Source: Flavobacteriia bacterium
GTDB lineage: Bacteria > Bacteroidota > Bacteroidia > Flavobacteriales > Flavobacteriaceae
Direction: 5' to 3'
Assembly: GCA_004293045.1 (NCBI GenBank)
Contig: RDXY01000013.1
Coordinates: forward strand, 1 to 44,148
DNA length: 44,148 nt
This document shows, piece after piece, positions 6,971 to 16,114 of this stretch (within the stretch, counting starts at the first letter, position 1; the number at the start of each line of letters is the position of its first letter). The translations under genes were made by a program, and so were the position numbers. The notes below the pieces were generated by a model that saw only the letters and a list, made by a program, of their open reading frames with translations, had not been told where the DNA came from and did no database searches.

Positions 6971-9109
6971 TTATTGAATAACTTTGATTTCAACTCTTCT
7001 GTTCGCAGATTTTCCTGTTTTAGTTTCGTTTGAATCTATTGGTTTTGCTGCTCCAAATCCCTCTGATTTTAATCTGTTTTCATTAATTCCTTTTGAAATT
7101 AAATACGTTTTAATTGCTAAAGCTCTTTCTGCAGAAAGGGCTATGTTACTTTCTGGTTTTCCAACGTTATCCGTATGACCTTCAATGCTGAAATTTGTTG
7201 CTTCATATTCTTTCATTATTTCAGCCATTGCATCTAAAATCATATAAGAATCAGCTTTTAAAGTTGATTTACCAGAATCAAATAATACCGATTTTGAATA
7301 GTCGTTTAGTTTCTTAATTACTTTAGTATCAATAACAGGACAACCATAGTTATCAATTGTACCCACCACATCTGGGCATTTATCATCTTTATCAAAAACT
7401 TGATCTCCATCTTTATCAGTATAAGGACAACCATTATTATCTTTTTCTCCAAAAACAGCAGGGCATTTATCTAAATTGTCAGTTACACTGTCTTTATCTT
7501 CGTCTCCCCAAGGACAACCTTTATTTTCAACAGCACCTACTACATCAGGACAAGTATCGTCTTTATCTAAAACTTGATCACCATCTTTATCTGTCCAAGG
7601 ACACCCGTTATTTTCTTTTGGACCAAATTCTTTTGGACATTTGTCTAAATTGTCAGTTAAACCATCATTGTCTTTATCTGCCCAAGGACAACCTTTGTTT
7701 TCGATAGGTCCGGCAACATCTGGACAATTATCATCTTTGTCTTTTATACCATCAAAATCAATATCTTTAATTTTTCCTTGATAAATAGGTATTTTTAATC
7801 CTAAATGTGCGTCAATCGCTTTAGTTTCAGAAAGCAAAGCACTCACGATAGAACCAGAACCAACAAATAGAGGCCCTACTCTAAATCCAAAACCAGCTTG
7901 AACTCCGGAATATTCTAAATAACTAATAGGTGTATATAGACTCAACCATTTTACTTCATACCGAGGCGTTATGCTTACGTTGTTATTAATATATGAAGAG
8001 TTTTTAACTTCAGCAGCCACAACACTAAAATCAGTATTTAGGTTCAAATAAAATCTTTTGTTCATTCTCCAATCAGCATTTAAATGAAACGCAGTTGGTA
8101 ATTTAAATTTCACTGATTTTGTTTGATTAATCGTAGTATATAAATTATTAAAATTTGAATTCGCATTGTATTGTGCTTCCGTATATGAAGTGTTTACGTC
8201 ATAAAAACTTACGGTTGCATCATTATAATTAATAGTACCAATATCAGTTATAGAAAAACCTAATTTGAATTTATATTTGTTTTGATCTTTCAAATAGCTT
8301 GTTTTGCCTTCATGGTTGGTAGTTATATATTTTTGATAATCTGGACGATATTCGTATGTAAATCCCAAATCAGCACCAAAACCGGTTCCTATATTATCTG
8401 TAGGATTATCAAAATTGTCAAGGGAATTCAAATTCCCTACTTCTAAACTTCCGGAAGATGTATAGGTGCTAGTATTTGGATTGCCTGTGTAATTAAACGC
8501 CATGTTAATATTGTTTGCCTTTGCATAACCCGAATAAACACCTACTAAATATTTTGCAGAAAAACCACCTTTTAAGAAATGTTGGCCTTTATCCATTATA
8601 ATTCGGGCATAAGATACTCCTAATTCTCCCCAAGAATTTGAAGCAATACTAAAATTTTGATTGTTAACTTGGTAACTAGCATTATTACCATCTTGAACAT
8701 CATTTAATGTATTACCATTGATATTACTTAAATGGGAAATCCCTCTAGCTCTTGTAAATAATGCAATTGAGTTTTTATTATTTAAATTGAACATAAATGA
8801 AGGTCCAAGAATATCAAAATTTGTCAAAAAATTATTTGAATCATTTGGATATTGCTTTGCCTCTTTTTCAAAATTATAATCCCTTTTTACTAAGTCGAAA
8901 AACTTAACGCCATAATAATCGTTTGTAGCTAAAGCGCTAAATGAAAATAAGTTGATGTCTGCTCGATACCTACTATCAACAATATTTGCAGGATTATTAA
9001 GTACCGAATGTACTCCAGCATAATTGTCATTTAAAAAACCAAAGTAACTTTGAGCATTAACAAAACTTAAACAAAAGAATGTAAAAGCAAATAGAAGTTT
9101 GTTTTTCAT
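6971..9109 (-). CDS. OmpA-family outer-membrane protein with DUF5723-like barrel and thrombospondin type 3 repeats, 712 aa
   Basis: The signal peptide is MKNKLLFAFTFFCLSFVNAQ. Residues about 20-450 are a DUF5723-like beta-rich outer-membrane domain. About 455-590 hold five acidic, calcium-binding thrombospondin type 3 units (DKDxDxxxDxxDxCP with ENKGCPW or NNGCPW ends). About 600-712 form a C-terminal OmpA peptidoglycan-binding domain (VLFDSGKSTLK, FSIEGHTDNVG, LSAERALAIKTYL, NRRVEIKVIQ). The protein should tether the outer membrane to peptidoglycan through a stiff calcium-stabilised spacer. The TSP3 units alternate between two types, so they behave as a two-unit higher-order repeat. Confidence 0.88.
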   Translation of the reverse strand: MKNKLLFAFTFFCLSFVNAQSYFGFLNDNYAGVHSVLNNPANIVDSRYRADINLFSFSALATNDYYGVKFFDLVKRDYNFEKEAKQYPNDSNNFLTNFDILGPSFMFNLNNKNSIALFTRARGISHLSNINGNTLNDVQDGNNASYQVNNQNFSIASNSWGELGVSYARIIMDKGQHFLKGGFSAKYLVGVYSGYAKANNINMAFNYTGNPNTSTYTSSGSLEVGNLNSLDNFDNPTDNIGTGFGADLGFTYEYRPDYQKYITTNHEGKTSYLKDQNKYKFKLGFSITDIGTINYNDATVSFYDVNTSYTEAQYNANSNFNNLYTTINQTKSVKFKLPTAFHLNADWRMNKRFYLNLNTDFSVVAAEVKNSSYINNNVSITPRYEVKWLSLYTPISYLEYSGVQAGFGFRVGPLFVGSGSIVSALLSETKAIDAHLGLKIPIYQGKIKDIDFDGIKDKDDNCPDVAGPIENKGCPWADKDNDGLTDNLDKCPKEFGPKENNGCPWTDKDGDQVLDKDDTCPDVVGAVENKGCPWGDEDKDSVTDNLDKCPAVFGEKDNNGCPYTDKDGDQVFDKDDKCPDVVGTIDNYGCPVIDTKVIKKLNDYSKSVLFDSGKSTLKADSYMILDAMAEIMKEYEATNFSIEGHTDNVGKPESNIALSAERALAIKTYLISKGINENRLKSEGFGAAKPIDSNETKTGKSANRRVEIKVIQ

Positions 9110-9174
9110 TAGAGAAAATTTAATTTGTAAATACTAGAAAAAGTGTTTTTATGAAATTTAGAAATCGCAAATTC

Positions 9175-10248
9175 TTAATATACTTCCGATTCTTTTAATT
9201 TTTCAGTATTGGCAACTAATTGTAATTCGTCAATAAATTTATGAATTTTACCAGACATTACGCCGTCCATATCAAAAACGTCAACACCAATTCTATGATC
9301 AGTTACACGTCCTTGCGGGTAGTTGTAAGTTCTAATTTTAGCAGAACGATCACCTGAACTAACTTGAGAAGTACGTGTTTTGGCATCTTCTTCTTGTTTT
9401 TTAGCTAATTCTTGTTCGTATAAACGAGAACGTAAAACCGTTAATGCTTTATCTTTATTTTTATGTTGCGATTTTTGATCCTGACATTGTGCCACCAATC
9501 CTGAAGGAATGTGAGTCAAACGAACTGCCGATTTAGTAGTGTTTACAGATTGTCCTCCAGGTCCTGAAGAACAGAAGAAATCTACACGAACATCATTCAT
9601 GTCAATTTGCACATCAAATTCTTCTGCTTCTGGTAAAACCATAACAGTGGCTGCTGAAGTGTGCACACGACCTTGTGTTTCTGTTTGCGGAACACGTTGC
9701 ACGCGGTGTACACCAGCTTCGTATTTTAAAGCACCATATACATCTTCCCCAGTTACTTCAAAAATTACCTCTTTAAATCCACCTGACGTTCCATCACTCA
9801 TATCCACTACAGAACATTTCCAACCGCGACCTTCACAGTATTTGGTGTACATACGATATAAATCACCAGCAAAAATAGAAGCTTCATCACCACCCGTACC
9901 GGCACGAATTTCAACCATTACGTTTTTCGCATCTTCTGGATCTTTAGGAATCAACATAAATTTGATTTCTTCTTCCAATAAAGGCAAACGTTCTTTGGCT
10001 TCTTCTAATTGCATTTTTGCCATTTCAACCATTTCGGCATCTGAACCATCTGCAATTATTTCTTGTGCTTCTTTTACGTTAGCATCTAGAGTAATATATT
10101 CTTCGCGTTTTTGAACCAACGCATTTAAACTTTTATATTCTTGGTTTAATTGTACATAACGTTTCTGATCGGCAATTACATCAGGTTGAATAATCAAATC
10201 TGAAATTTCGTCGAAACGTTGTTTTACGTATTGTAATCTGTCTAACAT
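9175..10248 (-). CDS. prfA: peptide chain release factor 1, 357 aa
   Basis: It terminates translation at UAA and UAG. The class I release-factor domain order is clear: an N-terminal helical domain; [21 protein letters not shown]; the stop-codon recognition region [18 protein letters not shown] with the RF1-type PxT tripeptide (PQT); the catalytic GGQ in [10 protein letters not shown] near residue 230; and the RF1 tail VTDHRIG. It has the usual length. In many bacteria prfA is followed by the methylase prmC, but here OmpA/TSP3 follows. RF2 is also encoded in this window. Confidence 0.97.
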   Translation of the reverse strand: MLDRLQYVKQRFDEISDLIIQPDVIADQKRYVQLNQEYKSLNALVQKREEYITLDANVKEAQEIIADGSDAEMVEMAKMQLEEAKERLPLLEEEIKFMLIPKDPEDAKNVMVEIRAGTGGDEASIFAGDLYRMYTKYCEGRGWKCSVVDMSDGTSGGFKEVIFEVTGEDVYGALKYEAGVHRVQRVPQTETQGRVHTSAATVMVLPEAEEFDVQIDMNDVRVDFFCSSGPGGQSVNTTKSAVRLTHIPSGLVAQCQDQKSQHKNKDKALTVLRSRLYEQELAKKQEEDAKTRTSQVSSGDRSAKIRTYNYPQGRVTDHRIGVDVFDMDGVMSGKIHKFIDELQLVANTEKLKESEVY

Positions 10249-10267
10249 GTGTTCTTATTTTGAATGA

Positions 10268-10275
10268 CAAAGTTA
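10268..10275 (-). promoter_or_regulatory. -7 promoter box for prfA
   Basis: The minus strand reads TAACTTTG, a full match to TAnnTTTG, 19 bases upstream of the prfA ATG. Confidence 0.45.
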
Positions 10276-10347
10276 CAATTTTAGTTTAAAGTTTTAAAAT
10301 ATTACTTTCAAAACTTTTTCTTTTTGATAATCAAATAGTTAGATTTA

Positions 10348-10371
10348 TTATTTTTATTTATTCTAAATAAA
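10348..10371 (+). promoter_or_regulatory. operator-like site 1 (Fur-like) upstream of the siderophore receptor
   Basis: The 24-bp sequence ends in ATTTATTCTAAATAAA and recurs at 10409-10432 with one mismatch. It contains the palindrome TTTATT-CTA-AATAAA, similar in base composition and symmetry to Fur boxes. It ends one base before the -33 TTG, so a bound repressor would block RNA polymerase. Confidence 0.55.
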
Positions 10372-10372
10372 C

Positions 10373-10403
10373 TTGTTTTTTATTGTTTTGCGTTTTACAT
10401 TTG
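10373..10403 (+). promoter_or_regulatory. promoter of the siderophore receptor operon
   Basis: The -33 TTG at 10373-10375 and the -7 TACATTTG at 10396-10403 are separated by exactly 20 bases, an ideal Bacteroidota promoter. It is bracketed by the two operator-like sites. Confidence 0.7.
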
Positions 10404-10408
10404 CAGTG

Positions 10409-10432
10409 TTATTTTAATTTATTCTAAATAAA
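10409..10432 (+). promoter_or_regulatory. operator-like site 2 (Fur-like) between promoter and start codon
   Basis: Second copy of the 24-bp site (23 of 24 identical), covering the expected transcription start and the 5' leader up to two bases before the ATG at 10435. Confidence 0.55.
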
Positions 10433-10434
10433 AA

Positions 10435-12666
10435 ATGAAGAAAAATATTTTAGTTTTTGTAATGTTTGTTGGAGTTCAATTCGTATTTGGACAAGTTGAA
10501 AAAAGATTGTCTAATGATTTTGCCTTTGATTTTGAGCATGATACCATTAAGAAAAAAGGCAAAGCGATTGAAGAAGTAGTAATTATAAAAAAAATACAAA
10601 AGGGTGCTGTAACCGCCGGAAAGTTACCAATTAAAGCATTGGATTTGCCTCAAGCAGTAGCCATTATAGATAGAACAACACTAGAACAACAACAAATATT
10701 GCGAATTTCGGATGCGCTAAAAAATACTAACGGTGTTTATGTGTCTGGTGCCAGTAATGCTTCTGGAAACAATCAGGAAGAATATGGTTCAAGAGGGTTT
10801 ACTTTTAGTGGTGGAAACACGTTTAAAAACGGCATTCGTTTTAATGGTTCACTAATTCCAGAAACGGCTTCTTTGGAAAGTATTGAAATATTAAAAGGTA
10901 GTTCGGCTTTATTATACGGAAACGTAGCCCCAGGTGGAATTTTGAATTTAGAAACTAAAAAACCTAAATTTCAACCAGGTGGTGAAATAAGTTTTAGAGC
11001 GTCAGAATATGATTTCTATAAACCAATTATTGATATTTATGGGAGTTTAGATAAAAGTCAAACAGCTGCTTACCGATTAGTGACAAGTTATGAAACAGGA
11101 AATAGCTTTAGAGATGTTGTAACTAGTGAACGATTTTATATAAATCCTTCTTTTCAATTTAATTTGACAAAAAAAACCACTTTATTAGTTGAAGCCGATT
11201 ATTTGAAAGATAGCAGAACGCCAGATTTCGGTTTAACAACAATTGATTATAATGTTGTAGCGTTGCCACGAAGAACTTTTTTAAATTTTGATTGGGCTAC
11301 ATTTGATAGTAAACAAGAAAGTATTGCTGCTACAATAAATCATAAGATTAATTCAAATTGGCAGTTGAAGGGGATTTTATCGTATCAAGGTTTTACCACT
11401 AATTTACTATCCAGTTCAAGACCCAACTCAGGAAATCTAACTCCAACATCACCCAATAATAATTTAGTTCAAGCCAATGGAGATTGGGTAAGAGGTGTAC
11501 AAAAAGCAGATACAGAACAAGACTACACTTTTGCAGAAATAGATCTAACAGGAAATTTTAAAACAGGAACGATTAAACATTCCATTCTCTTGGGTGCAGA
11601 TGCAGACAAATCAAACACAGGAACTTTAAATTATTTAACTATAAATTATTTTGATAAAATCAATATTTTTAATCCAAGTTTGGTATTAGGTAAAAATCCA
11701 ACTTATAGTGCGGCTACTATTCCAATATTAAATAAAAATACTTTAGCTGATGCAGAAGTAAAACGCGCCGGATTTTATATACAAGATTTTATTGAACTAA
11801 CATCTAAATTAAAAGTATTAACGGGTTTACGATACAGTTATTTAGAAAGTATTACCAATACAACTACATTTTCAACTGGTAATAATGTTGAAACTAATAC
11901 TAATGACAATATTATTTCGTCAAAATTGGGAATAGTATTTCAACCTACAAAAACCAATTCAATCTTTGTCAGTTATGCAGATTCATTTGTGTTAAATACG
12001 GGAACAGATAAAAATTTTCAAGCTTTACCTCATTCAACAATAAATCAATATGAAATTGGTATTAAAAACGAGCTTTTTAAAGGTCGATTAAATGCCAATG
12101 TAACGGGGTATAGTATCAATTTTGAAAATTTAGCTCAGACTGATTTTTCAAATGGAAATCTAAATACAAATATTAAAGAATTAGCGGGTTCATACAGTAG
12201 TAAAGGAATTGAAATAGACATTTCTGGAAATTTTAAAAATTTTAGAGCTATGGCGGGTTATAGTTTTAACGAAACAAAATATACAAAAAGTAATATTTTC
12301 GATAAAGGCACTCAATTGCGTTTTGCACCAAAAAACACGGCTAATGCAAGTTTGTTTTATTCCTTTGAAAATTCAAAATTAAAAGGGTTTGAAATAGGAG
12401 TACAGTCCGTTTATATTGGCAAAATTTTAGGTGGAAGATTGCGTCCAAATAATGCATCTACTCCGGCTGAATTAGCCAGAAAGCCAATTCCAGTTGCTGG
12501 ATTTTTACAATTTGATGCTTCCATTGGATACACAAACAATACTTTTTCAATAAGAGCAAAATTATCGAATATTGGAAATGTTACGAGTTACTATGTTTAC
12601 GATGATAATACGGTTACCCCAATAGCCCCAAGAATGATTTCAACAACCGTTTCATATAAATTTTAA
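10435..12666 (+). CDS. TonB-dependent siderophore receptor, 743 aa
   Basis: Outer-membrane receptor for uptake of a ferric siderophore, powered by TonB. After a signal peptide (MKKNILVFVMFVGVQFVFGQ) comes a plug domain of the siderophore-receptor type: LPQAVAIIDRTTLEQQQ, SDALKNTNGVYVSG, the YGSRGFTFSG stretch, then ESIEILKGSSALLYGNVAPG and GGILNLETKKP. A 22-strand-type barrel follows, closing with a terminal aromatic residue (VSYKF). Residues 35-55 (EEVVIIKKI) may be the TonB-box region. The substrate cannot be assigned. It shares an operon with the PepSY-type gene 14 bases downstream. Confidence 0.92.
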   Translation: MKKNILVFVMFVGVQFVFGQVEKRLSNDFAFDFEHDTIKKKGKAIEEVVIIKKIQKGAVTAGKLPIKALDLPQAVAIIDRTTLEQQQILRISDALKNTNGVYVSGASNASGNNQEEYGSRGFTFSGGNTFKNGIRFNGSLIPETASLESIEILKGSSALLYGNVAPGGILNLETKKPKFQPGGEISFRASEYDFYKPIIDIYGSLDKSQTAAYRLVTSYETGNSFRDVVTSERFYINPSFQFNLTKKTTLLVEADYLKDSRTPDFGLTTIDYNVVALPRRTFLNFDWATFDSKQESIAATINHKINSNWQLKGILSYQGFTTNLLSSSRPNSGNLTPTSPNNNLVQANGDWVRGVQKADTEQDYTFAEIDLTGNFKTGTIKHSILLGADADKSNTGTLNYLTINYFDKINIFNPSLVLGKNPTYSAATIPILNKNTLADAEVKRAGFYIQDFIELTSKLKVLTGLRYSYLESITNTTTFSTGNNVETNTNDNIISSKLGIVFQPTKTNSIFVSYADSFVLNTGTDKNFQALPHSTINQYEIGIKNELFKGRLNANVTGYSINFENLAQTDFSNGNLNTNIKELAGSYSSKGIEIDISGNFKNFRAMAGYSFNETKYTKSNIFDKGTQLRFAPKNTANASLFYSFENSKLKGFEIGVQSVYIGKILGGRLRPNNASTPAELARKPIPVAGFLQFDASIGYTNNTFSIRAKLSNIGNVTSYYVYDDNTVTPIAPRMISTTVSYKF

Positions 12667-12680
12667 AACAAATAAGCAAA

Positions 12681-13226
12681 ATGAATTTAAAAGCTAGAAA
12701 CATCCACCGCGATTTAGGTTATTTTTATATAGGTTTAATTATTTCCTTTGCAATATCAGGAATCTTAATGAACCATAGAGAGCAATTTCATGCTGAAAAA
12801 TACAATGTAGAAACCAAAAATATTGAAGTTAATATGCCTAAAAAAGAGGCTATTTCTGAAGATTTCGCAAAAAATATTATCAAACAATTTAATTTGGAGG
12901 ACACCTATAGAAAACACAAAGTAAAAGGTGAAACGTTACGAATTTCGTATAAAAATACCGATATTGAAGTTGATATTAATACTGGAAAGGGTGAACTTAC
13001 TACCTATAATAAAACACCATTAATTAGCCAGATGATGAAATTGCATAAATCTACTTCAAATTGGTGGATTTATTATGGTGACATTTTTGGTTTGTCTTTA
13101 ATAACCATTGCTATTACTGGTGCAATAATGATTCCAGCAGGAAAGTTTAGTTTTAAAAATAGAGGATGGAAATTAGCACTTGCAGGTATTGTTTTTCCTT
13201 TGGTTGTTTTGTTTTTTATTGGGTAA
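12681..13226 (+). CDS. PepSY-associated TM-helix protein, possible ferric-siderophore reductase partner, 181 aa
   Basis: The sequence starts NLKARNIHRDLGYFYIGLIISFAISGILMNH, a first membrane helix with an embedded His (H9) and H32. A soluble PepSY-like domain follows (about residues 45-115, with LRISYKNTDIEVDINTGKGELT). Two further helices come after LHKSTSNWWIYYGDIFGLSLITIAITGAIM. This matches small PepSY_TM-like proteins found beside TonB siderophore receptors, proposed to help reduce or release iron in the inner membrane. The 14-base gap implies co-transcription with the receptor. Confidence 0.82.
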   Translation: MNLKARNIHRDLGYFYIGLIISFAISGILMNHREQFHAEKYNVETKNIEVNMPKKEAISEDFAKNIIKQFNLEDTYRKHKVKGETLRISYKNTDIEVDINTGKGELTTYNKTPLISQMMKLHKSTSNWWIYYGDIFGLSLITIAITGAIMIPAGKFSFKNRGWKLALAGIVFPLVVLFFIG

Positions 13227-13280
13227 TAGTTGTTGTTTTCTTCAGGAAAAAATAAAATGGTATTAAAAAAAAGATATTAT

Positions 13281-13311
13281 TTGTTAAAAATAAATTTATG
13301 ATTTATCTTTG
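13281..13311 (+). promoter_or_regulatory. promoter of the 56-aa membrane protein gene
   Basis: TTG at 13281-13283, a 20-base spacer and TATCTTTG at 13304-13311: a textbook Bacteroidota promoter 31 bases upstream of the ATG at 13343. Confidence 0.65.
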
Positions 13312-13342
13312 AACAGAATTCACAAATAAAATTCCGGAAAAC

Positions 13343-13513
13343 ATGTTTGAATTTCAACAGTATTTAGGCTTTTTACTTTTCTTAACCATTTTAACTATAG
13401 GTTTTTGGTTAATGTTCTTTCTTGTAGGATTTGTTCAATATTGGATTGGCGGATCATTAATAGAATTATACAAAGAAAAGAAAGCAAAAAAATTAGCTGA
13501 ACAAGAAAAGTAA
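13343..13513 (+). CDS. small single-pass membrane protein, 56 aa
   Basis: I do not recognise this protein. It begins MFEFQQYLGFLLFLTILT, carries one long or two short hydrophobic segments (about residues 8-38, ending FVQYWIGGSLIELY), and ends in a strongly basic tail (KEKKAKKLAEQEK). It should sit in the inner membrane with the basic tail in the cytoplasm. It has its own strong promoter and a perfect hairpin terminator 15 bases after the stop, so it is a separately expressed monocistronic gene rather than noise. Confidence 0.75.
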   Translation: MFEFQQYLGFLLFLTILTIGFWLMFFLVGFVQYWIGGSLIELYKEKKAKKLAEQEK

Positions 13514-13528
13514 TTTTCTTAAGTTAAT

Positions 13529-13562
13529 AAAAAATCCCGATTCGTACGAATCGGGATTTTTT
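13529..13562. terminator. bidirectional terminator, 34-bp perfect palindrome
   Basis: A perfect inverted repeat centred on CGTACG, with arms AAAAAATCCCGATTCG and its complement and a T-run on both strands. It lies between two converging genes (the 56-aa gene and the receptor at 13572) and can serve both. Confidence 0.9.
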
Positions 13563-13571
13563 TATTTTGTG

Positions 13572-16040
13572 TTAGAATTCTCCGCCACCGCCTTCTTGTT
13601 GTTCTAAGCTTTTTGGTTTTATTTCTTTTTCGTTTTTCAATTTATTAAATCGGTAGGTAAACGAAACCGTAACTTGTCGAACTCTCCATTGCATTTCGCT
13701 GTAAGAATTTACTGTTGGTAATTGTAAATCTTGAATTCTTTTTCTAGAATTAAAAACATCATTCACGTTAAGTGAAATAGTAGCTTTTTCTTTTAGCACA
13801 TCTTTACTAAAAGCTAAATTCATACTAGCAATTCCTAATGTTTTTCCTTGTGCCGTTTTTTGTCCTGCATTATACGTTCCATTAGTTTGCCAATCAATTT
13901 TGTAAGGTAAATTTACTTTAGACGTTAATCGTGCGGTCCATGTACTAGATTTATAATTGAAGTTTTGATTAACTAAAATATTGTTAGAATTAATAAATTG
14001 ATAATTCCCTTTGGTTTCATTATAAAAATAATTCACGTTTGAATTTAATTTCCACCATTTTTTTACGGTATAATTTAAGGTAACTTCCATTCCAATTCTA
14101 TTGTCTTCACCTAAATTAAAAGGTGTATTTATAATTACTGGAATTCCATTAACAAACAATCCACTTTCTTTTCGTACTGTTTGAAAAGCATCAGTAGTAT
14201 GATTATAATACGCTGAAGTACTAATTGTAGTTTTGTCCCATTTTCTTAAATAGCCAATATCAATTGCATCGGTAAATGAAGGGTTTAATTTTGGATCTCC
14301 AATAAATAAATTGGTATTACTAGTGTACGATGAAAACGGATTAATAAATCGATCTCTTGGACGAGTAATTCTTTTACTGTAGTTTAAGGAAATGTTTGAA
14401 TCGTTATTTAATTCGTAGGTTAAAAACAAACTTGGAAAAAAGTTATTATAATTTCTAGAGTTTAAATCGTTTGTTAATAACTGATTGATTTCTAAATTGG
14501 TGTTTTCCAATCGTAATCCTCCTAAAACCGATAACTTTTTAAAGAATTTAGTACCTAATTGTGTATAAATGGCACTTACATTCTCAATGTATTCAAAATT
14601 ATTAGTAAATCCAGGGATATTGGTATACGGATCATTTTGATTTATACGTTCCAATACGGCATAATTACTAGTTGAATTAGTATAACTACCTCTATATCCA
14701 GCTTCAAATTGGATGTCTTTGTTTATTGGTAAAACGTAATCCGCTTGAATTAAATTTCGGCTCTGTCTACCAATTTTTGAGGTTTTTTCATCAGAAATAA
14801 AAGTATTGGTTTCTAAAATACTTCCATAAATAGTTGAAAATTCATCTTCTTTATTCAATGAAAATGAGGCATCAATAGTTAATTTATGTCCGTCTTTTTT
14901 AAATCTCTTTAAAAAATTTGAAGTATATTCTATAGCTTCATTTTCACTAAGTGATTGATTATCTCTAAAACGCGTAAATAAAAAGTTGCTTCTATCTAAT
15001 GTATAGTTTTTGTAAGTAACATCTTCAAAATTATTTCCTGAATTATTTCTATAATTTAAACTATTTGTCCAAGTTGCGGATTTGTCTTTATTTAGAAATA
15101 ATTCCATACCAAAATTAGCATTGATTCCATCGCTAAATCTATTGGCTTTTCTACGCTCTTCAATATAGGTATTTGCTGCAAAATTCTCTTGATTAATCTT
15201 AGTTGTTCCAGGATTATTTCTGTCATTATAAGCTAATGTTGCAAATAAGTTATAAGTGTCTGATTTTGAATTTATATTTGCAGAAATACCTTGGTTTTTT
15301 GGATCTCCAGCGGTTGCAATTACTGTTCCGTTGATTCCTTTGTTTTTTCCTTTTTTAAGAATAATATTCAAAATCCCACCACCTCCTTCTGCATCGTATC
15401 TTGCGGAGGGATTGGTAATTACTTCTACTTTTTCAATAGCATCGGCAGGTAGCATTCTTAAAGCATCAGCGACATTTATAGCTGTTGAAGGTTTTCCATC
15501 AATTAAAACGCGTACACTTTCGTTTCCACGTAAACTAATATTTCCTTCCACATCCACGGCTACACTTGGTATGTTATCTAAAACATCACTTACCGTTCCG
15601 CCTTTTACCATTAAATCTTGCCCCACATTATATACCTTTTTATCTAACTTAATGTCAACCGACGTTTTTTCACTTCGAATTACGACCGTTTCAATTTGAT
15701 TTGATTCAGATTCCAAGGCGATATTTCCCAAATTGGTATCTGTAGCAATAGTTTGATTTAGTTTTTCTTGTGTTTTAAATCCAGGAAATTCGTATTTTAA
15801 ATTATAAGTTCCGTTGTTTAATTCGATACTAAAATTTCCATTTGCATCGGAAGTACCTCCAGTAATAATTTTTTTAGTATCTGATTTTGAAATCGTAATT
15901 ACAGCGAATTCTATAGGTTTTGTAGTTTCTTTATCGATAATTTTACCAGTAATAATTACTTTTTTTAACGAAATTTGAGAAATGGCAGTGGAACTAACAA
16001 ATAAGAATGTTAGTAGTAGCATTGATTTTTTTAACAACAT
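13572..16040 (-). CDS. outer-membrane TonB-dependent receptor-like beta-barrel protein, 822 aa
   Basis: Bacteroidota outer-membrane beta-barrel family with an N-terminal carboxypeptidase regulatory-like domain. The signal peptide is about residues 1-22. The CarboxypepD_reg domain (about 27-105) reads GKIIDKETTKPIEFAVITI and DANGNFSIELNNGTYNLKY. The plug region (about 115-235) includes VKGGTVSDVLDNIPSVAVD, GNISLRGNESVRVLIDGKPS and EKVEVITNPSARYDAEGGGG. The rest is barrel (OMP_b-brl_3 type). The cargo is unknown, and such proteins are not always true TonB transporters. The very C-terminus is a Gly-rich tail (EGGGGEF) rather than the usual terminal aromatic strand. Confidence 0.87.
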   Translation of the reverse strand: MLLKKSMLLLTFLFVSSTAISQISLKKVIITGKIIDKETTKPIEFAVITISKSDTKKIITGGTSDANGNFSIELNNGTYNLKYEFPGFKTQEKLNQTIATDTNLGNIALESESNQIETVVIRSEKTSVDIKLDKKVYNVGQDLMVKGGTVSDVLDNIPSVAVDVEGNISLRGNESVRVLIDGKPSTAINVADALRMLPADAIEKVEVITNPSARYDAEGGGGILNIILKKGKNKGINGTVIATAGDPKNQGISANINSKSDTYNLFATLAYNDRNNPGTTKINQENFAANTYIEERRKANRFSDGINANFGMELFLNKDKSATWTNSLNYRNNSGNNFEDVTYKNYTLDRSNFLFTRFRDNQSLSENEAIEYTSNFLKRFKKDGHKLTIDASFSLNKEDEFSTIYGSILETNTFISDEKTSKIGRQSRNLIQADYVLPINKDIQFEAGYRGSYTNSTSNYAVLERINQNDPYTNIPGFTNNFEYIENVSAIYTQLGTKFFKKLSVLGGLRLENTNLEINQLLTNDLNSRNYNNFFPSLFLTYELNNDSNISLNYSKRITRPRDRFINPFSSYTSNTNLFIGDPKLNPSFTDAIDIGYLRKWDKTTISTSAYYNHTTDAFQTVRKESGLFVNGIPVIINTPFNLGEDNRIGMEVTLNYTVKKWWKLNSNVNYFYNETKGNYQFINSNNILVNQNFNYKSSTWTARLTSKVNLPYKIDWQTNGTYNAGQKTAQGKTLGIASMNLAFSKDVLKEKATISLNVNDVFNSRKRIQDLQLPTVNSYSEMQWRVRQVTVSFTYRFNKLKNEKEIKPKSLEQQEGGGGEF

Positions 16041-16062
16041 ATTGTTTTTATATTTTACACTA

Positions 16063-16070
16063 CAAATGTA
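16063..16070 (-). promoter_or_regulatory. -7 promoter box for the 822-aa receptor gene
   Basis: The minus strand reads TACATTTG, a full consensus match, 22 bases upstream of the ATG. It lies inside the palindromic stretch ACTACATTTGTAGT. Confidence 0.5.
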
Positions 16071-16114
16071 GTCTTTATTGTGATGAATTTTTATTAAATC
16101 TATGTTAAATGATT

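Noticed and set aside
7357..7707. 116-codon plus-strand ORF with repeats opposite the OmpA/TSP3 gene
   Set aside because: The repeats are the antisense of the thrombospondin units; the Leu/His/Tyr-rich product is an artefact.
7340..7745. Regularly spaced repeats considered as a CRISPR array
   Set aside because: The repeats are in-frame protein units with no unique spacers and no cas genes nearby.
9539..10114. 191-codon plus-strand ORF opposite prfA
   Set aside because: It is a shadow of the strongly conserved prfA frame, is Ser/Pro/Thr-rich with no domain, and has no promoter.
15256..15699. 147-codon ORF opposite the 822-aa receptor
   Set aside because: Antisense of the plug domain, with no supporting start context.
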